Source: CAZMGV01 sp964565925 (GTDB taxonomy: Bacteria > JAGRBM01 > JAHCIT01). Taken from it: a stretch of DNA of 64,000 nt. The translations under genes were made by a program, and so were the position numbers. The notes under the pieces are model-generated. The model saw only the letters and a list, made by a program, of their open reading frames with translations. It was not told the origin of the DNA and ran no database searches. Within the stretch, counting starts at the first letter, position 1, and each line of letters starts with the position of its first letter. The stretch lies in the NCBI GenBank assembly GCA_964565925.1, contig CAZMGV010000022.1:1-64000 (forward strand). The letters are read 5' to 3'. Positions 39,446 to 48,409 of this stretch are shown piece by piece.

Positions 39446-40303
39446 TCACGCCGGAACCGATGCGCCGTACGCGGCCTTCCAGACGGCGACATCCCCCGAG
39501 TTGTCGTGATCCCATGGATGGAAACCGGGGCGGTAGTAATCGAAGTAGGTCGGCAACGCCCTGCGGATCAGGCCCCGCTTGCCGAGCGACCACCGGAAGA
39601 ACGAACCCCAGGCTTTTCCCGAGAACAGATGTCCTTCCTTCGCCATCAGGACGATCATCGCGGCGGCGAGACCCGGTACGGTGAAAAGCGTCAGCGCGGC
39701 CATGACCAGAACCCGGTGCAGGTATCCGCCACCGATCGAACGGTACACGTCGAACGCCACCGCCTTGTGCTCGGTTTCCTCGACGGCGTGCCACATCCAG
39801 AGTGCTTTGTGTACGGGATCGGCGCCTTCGGTGACGGCGGGATTATTGAGAACCTGCTCCGCCAGCATCGCCGTCATGTGTTCAGCCGCAGCGGTTCCGG
39901 CGAGCTGGGTTCTCGCGGGGAGCACGGACCGCGTCGCGGCGAAGCCCCAGCCGATAGCCTTGTTGACCGGACCCAGTGGCAGGAGCCCCTGCGCGAGCTT
40001 CTCGTTGTATTTCTTGTGCTGCAGACTGTGCTGGGCTTCCTGTCCGATAAAACTGCGAACCTGTTTCGTCAGAACCGGATCGCCGATGCGGGTCCGGTAG
40101 TGATGAACGGAGTCGACAAAGAACTGCTCGCCTTCCGGGAACATGAGCGACAGGATGGCAAGAAAGATCGTTTCACCCGGCCGTCCCGGGAATCCGTTGT
40201 AGAGACCGTCCGGAATGGCGAAGTCCATCTTCCGCACCGGAATCTCCAGATTCGGCGGCGTCCGGGTGCTTTTGTGTAAAGAGGGTGCGGTATCCGTCTG
40301 CAT
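39446..40303 (-). CDS. Metal-dependent hydrolase family (COG3687) protein with di-iron carboxylate motif, copy B
   Basis: A 285-residue paralogue of the preceding-numbered gene, first in the minus-strand operon. The metal-ligand set is conserved: E59, E89xxH92 (GQEAQH), E141 (AAEH) and E176xxH179 (EETEHKAVAFDVY). A hydrophobic segment lies at about 197-220. The two neighbours are clearly related but diverged, so the duplication is old, and they may form a heterodimer. Divergent from the MerR-like regulator gene, with 133 bp between start codons that hold a candidate operator. Confidence 0.82.
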   Translation of the reverse strand: MQTDTAPSLHKSTRTPPNLEIPVRKMDFAIPDGLYNGFPGRPGETIFLAILSLMFPEGEQFFVDSVHHYRTRIGDPVLTKQVRSFIGQEAQHSLQHKKYNEKLAQGLLPLGPVNKAIGWGFAATRSVLPARTQLAGTAAAEHMTAMLAEQVLNNPAVTEGADPVHKALWMWHAVEETEHKAVAFDVYRSIGGGYLHRVLVMAALTLFTVPGLAAAMIVLMAKEGHLFSGKAWGSFFRWSLGKRGLIRRALPTYFDYYRPGFHPWDHDNSGDVAVWKAAYGASVPA

Positions 40304-40351
40304 GCGGCGTAACTCCTGCGAGGTAGTTATTGGTAGTTTAACTCCCCATTT

Positions 40352-40365
40352 GTATAGAGATATAC
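40352..40365. promoter_or_regulatory. Short inverted repeat in divergent promoter region
   Basis: GTATA-GAGA-TATAC, 5-bp arms, lies between the divergent starts of the di-iron operon and the MerR-like regulator gene in an AT-rich stretch. MerR-type proteins bind such spaced dyads; this one is short and its role is a guess. Confidence 0.3.
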
Positions 40366-40436
40366 TTGTCTTATTACGCCGTCAAGCGTCATTTTTTACG
40401 AAAGAATGGCATTAGATATTTGATAAGGATTCTGGC

Positions 40437-41945
40437 ATGTTACGTGGTATGAATCTGCGGCTTCGCACCAGGCCCCGGTCTAAAGATGGCCATAATGGCG
40501 AGTCTGGCTACCGGATATCCGATCTCGTCGATCTGACGGGCGTGCCACGGGAGACCCTCAAATACTACTTCCGGACCGGCCTGCTGCCCCGGAACCGGCG
40601 CACCAAACGGGAATGGCCGGTCTATTCGGCCAAGTACGTCGACCTCGTCCGTCTCGTCCTGCAGTTCCAGCAGCAGACACGCCTCACGCTTCCCCAGATC
40701 GCCGATGTCTTCCGGAAAGCCGATTACGATCCGAAAGAGATCGAGATCAGCCTGCTCGCCGGCACCCACGAGAAACCGGGTGCGGCCGAGATTGTCGTCG
40801 GAATCAGCCCGGCGAAGGAATCGCCGGCGGCGGCTATCGGTTTGCCCGAGGATTTTATCGGCGAACTCCGGGCGGCAGGGCTCGCTCCCCGGCATCGCAA
40901 GCTGACCGTTTCGGAAGAACGTGCCGCGGCACTCATTCAGTCGGGCGTGCGGGCCGGGCTGCCGCTTGGCTTTTTCGCCGAGACCCGCGCGTCGCTGGAA
41001 CGGATCGTTCAGTCGCAGATGCAGGCGATGATGTCCGTCAACCTGAAGCCGGCGGACGCGGACGAACTGAACCGGCAACTGATTGAAACGAACCGGCTCG
41101 TTAACCGCTGGATAACCTGGGAAAAGGATCTTCTGATCCAGAAGCGTTTCGCGCGGGTTTATGAAAGTTCCCGGAAGAACCTGGAGGAACTCCGCCGGGC
41201 GGAATATGTGCCGAGTGAAGTGTTTATCCGCAAGCACAAGGCCGATATGGAGCTGAGCGATCTGGAACGCCGGTGTTCATCGGCCCGGAACCGCCGCCAG
41301 CTGCTTCCGGCACTGGCGGAAGCCAGCCTGGCACTGGGCCGGCTCGATCTGGCAAAACAGGCTTCCGGGGAAGCGCTGGCTGAAGCGAGCGGCCAGTTGA
41401 TGACGCTGATCGCTGCCGCCCGGATCGACGAATTCGCAGGGAACTTTGCCTCCAGTGCGGCGCTCGCGGCGCAGGCGGCCGGAATGTATCCGGCGAAACC
41501 CGCCGCGCTGGCCGCTGCTGCTACGGATTGCCTGCTTCAGGCGTCCCGGATGTTCCCGTCCGGCAAGGGAAACGAATGGCTCGCCAAGGCTGCGCAATAC
41601 TTCAGCCAGGCGATGGCCCTTTCACCGTCAAGCCCGCGGGACCTGTTCGACCAGCGGTATTTCCTGGGACGGGCGCATGCCGTCATGCCGGGAGTATTCG
41701 GGCGAATAGCCGAGGCAATCGCAGGGCTTGAAGCCGCCCTCGTACAACTCAATTCGGGCGAGGACCTTGGGTTCCCGCTTCCTTCGATCCGCCAGGTCTA
41801 CCGTGTGGCGATCCTGTTCTACCTCGGACAGTTACAGATTCAGGCGGGCGATACTGCGGCTGCCGACCGGACTTTCCGGGAAGTGATCCAGATGGATCCC
41901 GCGTCGAACTTCGGCCTCATGGCGTTCGAGAAAATAGCGCACTGA
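40437..41945 (+). CDS. MerR-like regulator with long TPR-like C-terminal region
   Basis: A 502-residue protein. Residues 24-100 form a MerR-type winged helix (YRISDLVDLTGVPRETLKYYFRTGLLP, then a wing and LTLPQIADVFRKA). The remaining 400 residues are helical: a middle part (about 140-270) predicted to be coiled, then TPR-like alanine-rich helix pairs (about 285-500: LPALAEASLALGRLDLAK, AAAATDCLLQASRMF, AILFYLGQLQIQAGDTAAA). MerR regulators are normally 120-300 residues, so the TPR-like effector region is unusual and suggests protein-protein sensing. AAGGA lies about eight nt before the ATG. Divergent from the di-iron/BVMO operon, its probable target. Confidence 0.75.
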   Translation: MLRGMNLRLRTRPRSKDGHNGESGYRISDLVDLTGVPRETLKYYFRTGLLPRNRRTKREWPVYSAKYVDLVRLVLQFQQQTRLTLPQIADVFRKADYDPKEIEISLLAGTHEKPGAAEIVVGISPAKESPAAAIGLPEDFIGELRAAGLAPRHRKLTVSEERAAALIQSGVRAGLPLGFFAETRASLERIVQSQMQAMMSVNLKPADADELNRQLIETNRLVNRWITWEKDLLIQKRFARVYESSRKNLEELRRAEYVPSEVFIRKHKADMELSDLERRCSSARNRRQLLPALAEASLALGRLDLAKQASGEALAEASGQLMTLIAAARIDEFAGNFASSAALAAQAAGMYPAKPAALAAAATDCLLQASRMFPSGKGNEWLAKAAQYFSQAMALSPSSPRDLFDQRYFLGRAHAVMPGVFGRIAEAIAGLEAALVQLNSGEDLGFPLPSIRQVYRVAILFYLGQLQIQAGDTAAADRTFREVIQMDPASNFGLMAFEKIAH

Positions 41946-42071
41946 TTTTCCGGATGACAGTCTGACGGCGCCGTTGCATTTCCGGCTCCGATGGGCGAAT
42001 TTCGCGCCGGGGTTTAGAGAAACGGCAGCCGTTGCAGTCTTCAGCGGGGGCCGCCGAAAGGGAGCAGAGCA

Positions 42072-43508
42072 GTGCCGGAGATTTCAGGCGTCGTCTTCCG
42101 TCCGGGAGACAGCGGACCCGTCAGCACCGTAACCGTCGCAAAGCAGATATTCGCGGCCGCCCTCGAAAAGACCGACCCGGCGCTGGCCGCGTCGATCGGT
42201 TCGGAGGGCGACTGGAGGGCCGCCTACGCCCGGTACGGCGTGCCGATGATGCTGGCAGGTCTGAAAAGCCGCGACGCAGTGCTGAGCATCGCCCGGGACG
42301 GACTGCGGGCTGCCCATGCCGGTGTCCAGTTTACCCGCGACGGCCGCACGACGCCGCTGGCGGAAGTTGCGCCGCGGCCGGGATTCTTTGAAACCGAAAC
42401 GCTGGAAGGAAAAGGCGCCCGTGTCGATCACCTGCGCGTGCCTGTTGGCGGCCGCCTTCTGGAGGGCGAGGAACTCAAACGCGAAATCCATCGCTGGCGG
42501 ACGGAACATCTGGCGGAGCAGGGCTGTACCGACGTGCTGCTGTCGTTCCTTGAAGACCCGGCGAAACTCGACCTGCGCGGGCGCACCTTTGTGCTGCTCG
42601 GCGCCGGCGCCGAAGTCGGTCCGCTGCGCCCGCTGCTCGAATGGGGCGCTACGGTTATTGCCGTCGATCTGGATCGCCCGGAAGTCCACGAACGGATCGA
42701 GACGACCGTTCGTTCGACCGCCGGCCGCGTGGTTCTGCCCAGAGAGGGCAGACGTACGGCCGGGGCGAATCTTCTGACGGAACTTCCGGAGATCATGGGC
42801 TGGCTCGCGGAGCGGGGCCCGGTGGATGTGCTGGGAGCCTATGCCTACCTGGACGGCGAGAAGCACGTCCGCCTGACGCTGGCGATGGACCGCATCGTGA
42901 CGGCGCTGTCGGCGGCCCAGCCGAAGGCGATGGTCGCCTACCTGATGACCCCGACCGAGGTGTTCGTGGTGCCGCAGGCGACGGCGGCGGTTTCCCGGGC
43001 CGCGTTCCAGTCGCGCAACCTGTTCGCCCGTCCGCTGCGCGCGCTGACCCGCGGGCGGCTGTTCGAAGAAAACATCCGGGCGGAGGCGGCCGTCGACTCT
43101 GTGCCGCACGGAATCATCGACGATGTGGAGACCCGGCAGGGACCGAACTATATTCTCGCCAAGCGGCTCCAGCGCTGGCGTATTTTCGAGGCGCAGGCGG
43201 AGGGCCGCAGGGTGTCATGCAATGTCGCGCCGATGACCCGGACGAGATCGGTGCTCTCTAACCGGATCTACGCGGCCGGTTACCGCGGGACAAAACCGCT
43301 GGCGATCGAAACGTTCGACGCCGCCACGACGAATACCGTCATGGCCGCGCTGCTGGTGCACGACCTCCAGCGGGACCAGTCAGGATCGGCACATCCCGAA
43401 ACCATACTGCGCGACCGGGCTTTTCACGGCGGTCTGTGGAGCTGTCCGTACCAGCTCAGGTCCGTCATAGAAGCCGGAGTGGCGGCGGGGTTCTTCAAGC
43501 GGAGCTGA
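42072..43508 (+). CDS. Uncharacterised protein with central Rossmann-like domain
   Basis: A 478-residue soluble protein I do not recognise. The central region has a nucleotide-binding-like motif VLLGAGAEVGPL (about residues 177-188) followed by GATVIAVDLDRPEV, the beta-alpha-beta pattern of a dinucleotide fold with a terminal Asp. C-terminal blocks include QGPNYILAKRLQRWR and a Cys in SCNVAPMTRT. No signal peptide or membrane helix. GTG start with GGGAG about eight nt upstream. It stands alone between the MerR-like gene and a tetR gene. An oxidoreductase or synthase acting with NAD(P) is possible. Confidence 0.6.
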   Translation: MPEISGVVFRPGDSGPVSTVTVAKQIFAAALEKTDPALAASIGSEGDWRAAYARYGVPMMLAGLKSRDAVLSIARDGLRAAHAGVQFTRDGRTTPLAEVAPRPGFFETETLEGKGARVDHLRVPVGGRLLEGEELKREIHRWRTEHLAEQGCTDVLLSFLEDPAKLDLRGRTFVLLGAGAEVGPLRPLLEWGATVIAVDLDRPEVHERIETTVRSTAGRVVLPREGRRTAGANLLTELPEIMGWLAERGPVDVLGAYAYLDGEKHVRLTLAMDRIVTALSAAQPKAMVAYLMTPTEVFVVPQATAAVSRAAFQSRNLFARPLRALTRGRLFEENIRAEAAVDSVPHGIIDDVETRQGPNYILAKRLQRWRIFEAQAEGRRVSCNVAPMTRTRSVLSNRIYAAGYRGTKPLAIETFDAATTNTVMAALLVHDLQRDQSGSAHPETILRDRAFHGGLWSCPYQLRSVIEAGVAAGFFKRS

Positions 43509-43520
43509 TCCCAGCCGGTT

Positions 43521-43554
43521 CAATCGAGTATCATTCTTTCGAGTTGCTCGATTG
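43521..43554. repeat. Inverted repeat downstream of the uncharacterised gene
   Basis: Arms CAATCGAG (43521-43528) and CTCGATTG (43547-43554) flank an 18-nt loop, 12 nt after the stop codon at 43508. No U tract follows. It may be a transcript-end hairpin or a protein-binding dyad in the tetR promoter region. Confidence 0.35.
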
Positions 43555-43611
43555 GTAATAAATGATAATAATATCAGTTAGTTATAACTTTTGTATTGAC
43601 CGTTTATTAAG

Positions 43612-43631
43612 CGGAATGATATGTCATTCCG
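43612..43631. promoter_or_regulatory. Palindrome over the tetR start codon, candidate autoregulatory operator
   Basis: CGGAATGA-TATG-TCATTCCG: 8-bp perfect arms around a 4-nt centre that contains the ATG at 43621. A TTGACC hexamer (43596-43601) and an ATATGT hexamer (43619-43624) 17 nt apart could be the promoter, so bound repressor would cover the -10 region. If so, transcription would begin near a second in-frame ATG at 43633. Confidence 0.55.
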
Positions 43632-44253
43632 TATGGCAGCGGACGCCGAAACCACCGATTCGAAACCGAACCAGCGCCGCAGCGAAATTCTCGATGCCGC
43701 CTACAAGGTGTTTGCCGAGAAAGGTTATCGCGACGCCGGAATTGCCGACATCGCCGCCGAACTGAAACTCGGGCACGGCACCTTCTACCGCTACTTCAAG
43801 AACAAGCGGGATATTTTCCAGGCGGTGGTCATGCAGGTGTCGTCGCGCCTGGCGGCGGCGATCGCCCTGGAACCGCCGGACGCCTCGCGCACCCTCGACG
43901 AATACCGCCAGCAGGTCCGCCGCTGGGGGCACAGGCTACTGGAAGTGATCCAGAGAGACCCCCGGATCGCACGCATACTTGTCCAGGAGGCGATGGCCGT
44001 GGACCAGGAACTCCGCGACCAGGTCAACCGGTCGTGGGACCTGAGCGCCCGGATCACGGAAGCGTATCTTGTGAACGGCAAGAAGCGCGGTTTCCTCCGG
44101 CCGAATCTCAACACCCGCGTCACCAGCATGGCGCTGAACGCCATCATCTTCGAATCGATGCGCCGCGGGGTCGGGCAGACCGGCAGCTCCGATTCGCTGG
44201 AAGAGTGGATCGACGCCATCGAGAGCCTCATGTTCGACGGCATCAAGGCATAA
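43621..44253 (+). CDS. TetR/AcrR-family transcriptional regulator
   Basis: A 210-residue TetR protein. Helix-turn-helix at about residues 18-65 (ILDAAYKVFAEKGYRDAGIADIAAELKLGHGTFYRYFKNKRDIF). The C-terminal ligand domain is helical without recognisable specificity. The start may be 43621 or the ATG four codons later (43633), because an operator-like palindrome spans the first. Fourteen nt separate it from the flavin monooxygenase gene, so the two form an operon and the monooxygenase substrate is a likely inducer. Confidence 0.92.
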   Translation: MSFRMAADAETTDSKPNQRRSEILDAAYKVFAEKGYRDAGIADIAAELKLGHGTFYRYFKNKRDIFQAVVMQVSSRLAAAIALEPPDASRTLDEYRQQVRRWGHRLLEVIQRDPRIARILVQEAMAVDQELRDQVNRSWDLSARITEAYLVNGKKRGFLRPNLNTRVTSMALNAIIFESMRRGVGQTGSSDSLEEWIDAIESLMFDGIKA

Positions 44254-44267
44254 GCAGGGAGAGAACG

Positions 44268-45815
44268 ATGAACACCACACTGAAACAGTCGCACAGGCAG
44301 CGTACGGGATTTACGGCGTCGTCGAAGGCGCCGGTTGATCACGAGGCGATCATCGTGGGTGCCGGGTTTGGCGGCATGGGCGCCGCCATCCAGCTGAAGC
44401 GGATGGATATCGACGACATCCTGATCATCGACCGGGAGACCGATCTCGGCGGCACCTGGCACATCAACAGCTACCCGGGACTTGCCGTCGATATCGCCTC
44501 GACAACCTACTGCTATTCGTTCGAACCCAATCCGCACTGGTCCCGGGTCTATGCGCCGGGCGCGGAACTGAAGAGATACGCGCTTCATGTTGCCGATAAA
44601 TACGATCTCCGCCGTCTGATGCAGTTCAATTCCAACGTCGAGAAGGTCGTCTACAGCGAAACGGGCAAGTTCTGGACCGTGTTTGTGGAGGGCCGCCCGC
44701 CCGTGACGGCGCGGATCCTGATTTTGGCCACGGGGTTCCTGTCGCAGCCCAAGATGCCCGACATCGCCGGGCTCGACACGTTCGAGGGCAAGGTCATCCA
44801 TACCGCCAGGTGGGACCATGACTATGACCTCGCCGGCAAGCGCGCGGCCGTGATCGGCACGGGCGCCACCGCCGTGCAACTGCTTCCGAAAATCGCGCCG
44901 AAGCTCGCGCAGATGGACGTCTACCAGCGCACGCCGATCTGGGTGACACCGAAAGTCGACGCGAAAATACCGGACTCGGTCCAGAACCTGTTCGAGCGGC
45001 TGCCGCTCTCGCAGCGGCTGGCCCGGTATGCGACCTCATCGATCCTTGAAACGATCATGGTGACGGGCGCACTGCACTACAAACAGTTCAGTTTCCTGAC
45101 CGATTCGATGGAGCGGGCGTGCAAGGCCCATATGGCCCGTCAGATTCCGGACCCGGAGCTGCGCAGGAAGCTCACGCCGACCTACAGCTTCGGCTGCAAG
45201 CGGCCGACCTTCTCGAACGACTACTACCCCACGTTCATGCGGCCCAACGTCGAACTGGTCACCTGCGGCATCGACCATATCGAACCGGACGGCATTGCCG
45301 GCAAGGACGGCAAAAAACGGAAGATCGACACGCTGATTCTCGCCACCGGTTACAAGGTCTGGGAGAAGGGCAACTTCCCCGCGTTCGACGTGATCGGCAA
45401 GGGCGGCCGCGAACTGGGCGAGTGGTGGAACGAGCACGGCTACGAGTCGTACGAGGGGATCAGCGTTCACGGCTACCCGAACATGTTCTACTTCGCGAGC
45501 CCTTATGCTTTTACCGGCCTGTCGTACTTCTTCGCCATCGAGGCGCAGATGAAACACGTCGCGCGCTGCCTGGAAGAGATGAAACGGCGGGGAGCGGCCG
45601 AGTTCGAGGTGAACGGCGTCGCACAGTCGAAATTCGTCGAAAAGATGAAGCAGAACCAGCAGAGCACGGTCTTTGTGAACGGAAACTGCGCCACGTCAAA
45701 CAGCTACTACTTCAATCAGCACGGCGATTCGACGCTGCTGCGCCCGACGCCGACGGTCATGGGGCTCTGGAGCGCCGGCCACTACCCGCTGAAGGACTAC
45801 CAGTTCCAGGCGTGA
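44268..45815 (+). CDS. Baeyer-Villiger-type flavin monooxygenase
   Basis: A 515-residue class B monooxygenase. FAD motif GAGFGG (31-36), the GGTWHINSYPGLAVD block, the canonical fingerprint FEGKVIHTARW (172-182) and the NADPH motif GTGATA are intact. LATGYKVWEKGNFPAF and the GLWSAGHYPL end are typical of steroid- or ketone-acting BVMOs. I use the ATG at 44268 (GGGAGA upstream); the longer frame runs antiparallel through tetR. It differs from the other monooxygenase in the window by the canonical Thr in the fingerprint. Probably regulated by the TetR protein encoded just upstream. Confidence 0.9.
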   Translation: MNTTLKQSHRQRTGFTASSKAPVDHEAIIVGAGFGGMGAAIQLKRMDIDDILIIDRETDLGGTWHINSYPGLAVDIASTTYCYSFEPNPHWSRVYAPGAELKRYALHVADKYDLRRLMQFNSNVEKVVYSETGKFWTVFVEGRPPVTARILILATGFLSQPKMPDIAGLDTFEGKVIHTARWDHDYDLAGKRAAVIGTGATAVQLLPKIAPKLAQMDVYQRTPIWVTPKVDAKIPDSVQNLFERLPLSQRLARYATSSILETIMVTGALHYKQFSFLTDSMERACKAHMARQIPDPELRRKLTPTYSFGCKRPTFSNDYYPTFMRPNVELVTCGIDHIEPDGIAGKDGKKRKIDTLILATGYKVWEKGNFPAFDVIGKGGRELGEWWNEHGYESYEGISVHGYPNMFYFASPYAFTGLSYFFAIEAQMKHVARCLEEMKRRGAAEFEVNGVAQSKFVEKMKQNQQSTVFVNGNCATSNSYYFNQHGDSTLLRPTPTVMGLWSAGHYPLKDYQFQA

Positions 45816-45833
45816 TTTCCGGAAGATCAGGTG

Positions 45834-45848
45834 AACGGATTATCCGTT
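45834..45848. repeat. Small inverted repeat after the monooxygenase gene
   Basis: AACGGAT-T-ATCCGTT, 7-bp arms with a single central base, 18 nt downstream of the stop codon. With no U tract it is a poor terminator; a protein-binding dyad is equally possible. The rest of the 258-bp interval to the next gene holds nothing I can support. Confidence 0.3.
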
Positions 45849-46073
45849 TGAAATCGCGCCGTAACGGCGGGCCGCTGATTCAGGCATTTCCGGCGGTGCG
45901 AAACGTCTCACACAAATGACGGGCGTTCTTCAATTTTATTACAGCTCAAAAATATCGGGAAATTCAGATCAGACGACTCAAAAAGATACTCGTATCACAG
46001 TGGCCTAAACAGGTAGAATCGTTACCAATTCTGGAATTGCGGAATTATCTGTTTGGCAGAGCCTGACCGGGTC

Positions 46074-47243
46074 CTAGTCCCGCATCGCGGCGACCGGCGA
46101 GAGCCGCGACGCCCGGACCGCCGGCAGAATTCCGCCGATCACTCCCATGATGCCGGCGAAACAGAGCGACCCCAGCACGATACCCGGAGTCGGCTCGAAC
46201 GAGACCGTTATCTCCGACCAGGTCCGCATGTTGAGCGTCGAGAATTTCACCCAGGACATGGCGAGCGAGAGCAGCGCACCGATGCCGCCGCCGGCGAGCG
46301 ACAGCAGCACCGACTCCAGCAGGAACGATCCGAGCACGCTGATCCGGGAGAACCCGAGCGCCAGCAGGGTGCCCACTTCCCGCTTCCGGTGGGCGACCGA
46401 CGAATACATGGTGATCATGGCGCCGATCATGGCGCCGGTGGAGAACAGCACCGCGATGATCATGCCCATGGCGGTGATGAACAGCGAAAGCCCTTCCGAC
46501 TGCTTGTTGTAGTAGGCGGGTTCGCGGAACACGTCGAGTTCGAGCTGGCGGTCGCTGGTGATGCGCGCGCGGAACGCGTCGAACTTGCCGGGCGATTCGA
46601 GCCGGACGCGCATCGACGAGAGGGCGCCGTGGCGGCCGAACGCGCCGCGGACGGCGTCGATGTCGGCCCAGACCTCGGAGTCGTAGGAAGACCCTCCGGC
46701 CGAAAACACGCCGACCACCTTGACGGGGCGGTTCTTGCGGAGTTCGAACGATTGCCCCAGGTCCATGCCGACGAACCGGCCACGGACCGCCTGCCCGATA
46801 ACCGCCTCGTCGGTACCGGGCTGGGCCGCCCGTCCTTCGACAATCTTCACACCCGGGCGGAACTGCAGGACCGTGTCCGGAACGCCCCGGACCGTCACGT
46901 TCGCGAACTGGTCGGGCTTCGCCTGAATCGGCTGGGCGAGCACGACGACCACTTCACCGACCGCCAGAGGCGTGCCGTCGGATTTGCGGGCGACCTCGGG
47001 AGCGGCCGAGACGATACCCACATGTGTCGAATCCACACCGCTGGTCAGCTCGGCGTCGGAACCCTTGCGCAGCAGGATGGCGACATCGTCCTCGCCCGAG
47101 CGGCCGAGCGTCCGTTCGATTCCCTTGGCGAGCATCAGGACGGCGGAGAACACGAACACGACCAGCGCCAGGCCCGTGGCCGAGGCGACGGTATTCCGCT
47201 TGCGGACCCTGAGGCTCCGGATGTTGTAGGCAATCGGTATCAT
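46074..47243 (-). CDS. FtsX/MacB-type ABC transporter permease, second permease
   Basis: A 389-residue permease of the FtsX/MacB superfamily: an N-terminal helix (VASATGLALVVFVFSAVLML), a large extracytoplasmic domain (about 50-240), then three membrane helices (about 262-285, 315-345, 350-375) and the typical VRASRLSPVAAMRD end. The start is the ATG at 47243, which shares a base with the stop of the preceding permease gene (TAATG). Last gene of a four-gene export operon. Such systems extract or pump substrates across the envelope in a mechanotransmission manner; the substrate is unknown. Confidence 0.9.
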   Translation of the reverse strand: MIPIAYNIRSLRVRKRNTVASATGLALVVFVFSAVLMLAKGIERTLGRSGEDDVAILLRKGSDAELTSGVDSTHVGIVSAAPEVARKSDGTPLAVGEVVVVLAQPIQAKPDQFANVTVRGVPDTVLQFRPGVKIVEGRAAQPGTDEAVIGQAVRGRFVGMDLGQSFELRKNRPVKVVGVFSAGGSSYDSEVWADIDAVRGAFGRHGALSSMRVRLESPGKFDAFRARITSDRQLELDVFREPAYYNKQSEGLSLFITAMGMIIAVLFSTGAMIGAMITMYSSVAHRKREVGTLLALGFSRISVLGSFLLESVLLSLAGGGIGALLSLAMSWVKFSTLNMRTWSEITVSFEPTPGIVLGSLCFAGIMGVIGGILPAVRASRLSPVAAMRD

Positions 47244-48409
47244 TATCCCACCTGCCTCAGTGCGTCGGTAACGTTCATTTTCGCAGCGCCCCAGGCCGGA
47301 ACGATCGAGGCGAGCACGCCCAGCACGCCGCACAGGAGCACGGCGAACAGCGCGGTCAGCGGATCGATCCGGAAGTAGGGGAAGTACGCCCCCATGTTCT
47401 CTTCCAGCCACCGGCCCATGCCCATCTGGACCAGCGGATAGGAGAAGGCGAGCCCCAGCGCGCCCCCGATGAGCCCCATCGTGACAGCCTCGCCGATGAT
47501 CGGCAGCGCGATCTGCACGGGCGAGAAACCGATGGCCATCAGGACGCCCTGCTCGCGGGTGCGCTCGCGCACACCCATGGCGATGGTGTTGCCGAGAATC
47601 ATCAGCATGATCAGCATGATGACGATCGAGACGATATTGAGCGCCTTGAGGATTCCCGACACCATCCCCATGAACGAGAGATTGAGATCGCGTTCGCTCT
47701 GGGTCAGCGTCGGCGCCTCGCGCTCGTCGAAGATCCGGTCTATCTGCTGCGCGAGCTGCGGGCCCGTCACCGGGTTGTCGATGCGGCTCACGACCCAGCC
47801 GATCTTGTCCCGTCGCGATTCGGGCAGCGATTCGTTCAGGTAATCCCAGTGGAAATAGAGCGACATGCGGTCGATCGACTGGCGCGTCGGCTTGTAGATG
47901 CCGGAAATCTGGAACTCCCACGACCCGGGGAAAATCGTCCCCTGCAGGGTCAGCTTGTCGCCCGGTTTTACGCCCAGTTCTTTGGCGAGTACCTCGCCGA
48001 CGATCGCGCCGTTCTTCGTCTCGAACCAGGCGGCCTTCTGGTCGGGCGGAAGCGTGATCTCGTCGTAAACCTCCAGAAAGCTCCCGGGATCGACGGCGAT
48101 ATTGCCGAAGAAAGTATCCGGACGGCGCGGGTCCTTGGCGCCGAACCAGTTCATCCAGGTAACGGCGTGAATGCCGGGTATCTCACGCACTGTGTCGGCA
48201 TAGTGGCGGGGCAGGGGGATCACGAACGACATCTTGTGTCTGGTCGCGATCCGGTCTTTCGCCGCGTAGTCGGATGCCGTGCTCCAGGCGGTGAGAACGG
48301 TCCGGATAGCGACGAACGCCACGACGGCGACGGCAAGCCCCAGCATCGTGAGCAGGTTACGCAGCGTATTGCGGCGGACGTTGCGGACGGCGAGGAGCAG
48401 CAGGTTCAT
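47243..48409 (-). CDS. FtsX/MacB-type ABC transporter permease, first permease
   Basis: A 388-residue permease with the same layout: NVRRNTLRNLLTMLGLAVAVVAFVAI opening helix, an extracytoplasmic domain with LPPD and GTIFPGSW segments, then three helices and a WGAAKMNVTDALRQVG end. Two different permease genes instead of one self-pairing MacB suggests a heterodimeric transporter. The ATG overlaps the ATPase stop codon (ATGA). Confidence 0.92.
   Translation of the reverse strand: MNLLLLAVRNVRRNTLRNLLTMLGLAVAVVAFVAIRTVLTAWSTASDYAAKDRIATRHKMSFVIPLPRHYADTVREIPGIHAVTWMNWFGAKDPRRPDTFFGNIAVDPGSFLEVYDEITLPPDQKAAWFETKNGAIVGEVLAKELGVKPGDKLTLQGTIFPGSWEFQISGIYKPTRQSIDRMSLYFHWDYLNESLPESRRDKIGWVVSRIDNPVTGPQLAQQIDRIFDEREAPTLTQSERDLNLSFMGMVSGILKALNIVSIVIMLIMLMILGNTIAMGVRERTREQGVLMAIGFSPVQIALPIIGEAVTMGLIGGALGLAFSYPLVQMGMGRWLEENMGAYFPYFRIDPLTALFAVLLCGVLGVLASIVPAWGAAKMNVTDALRQVG

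Noticed and set aside
38477..40303. Transposon-like origin of the adjacent paralogue pair
   Set aside because: No transposase, terminal repeats or target duplications flank the pair; simple old tandem duplication suffices.
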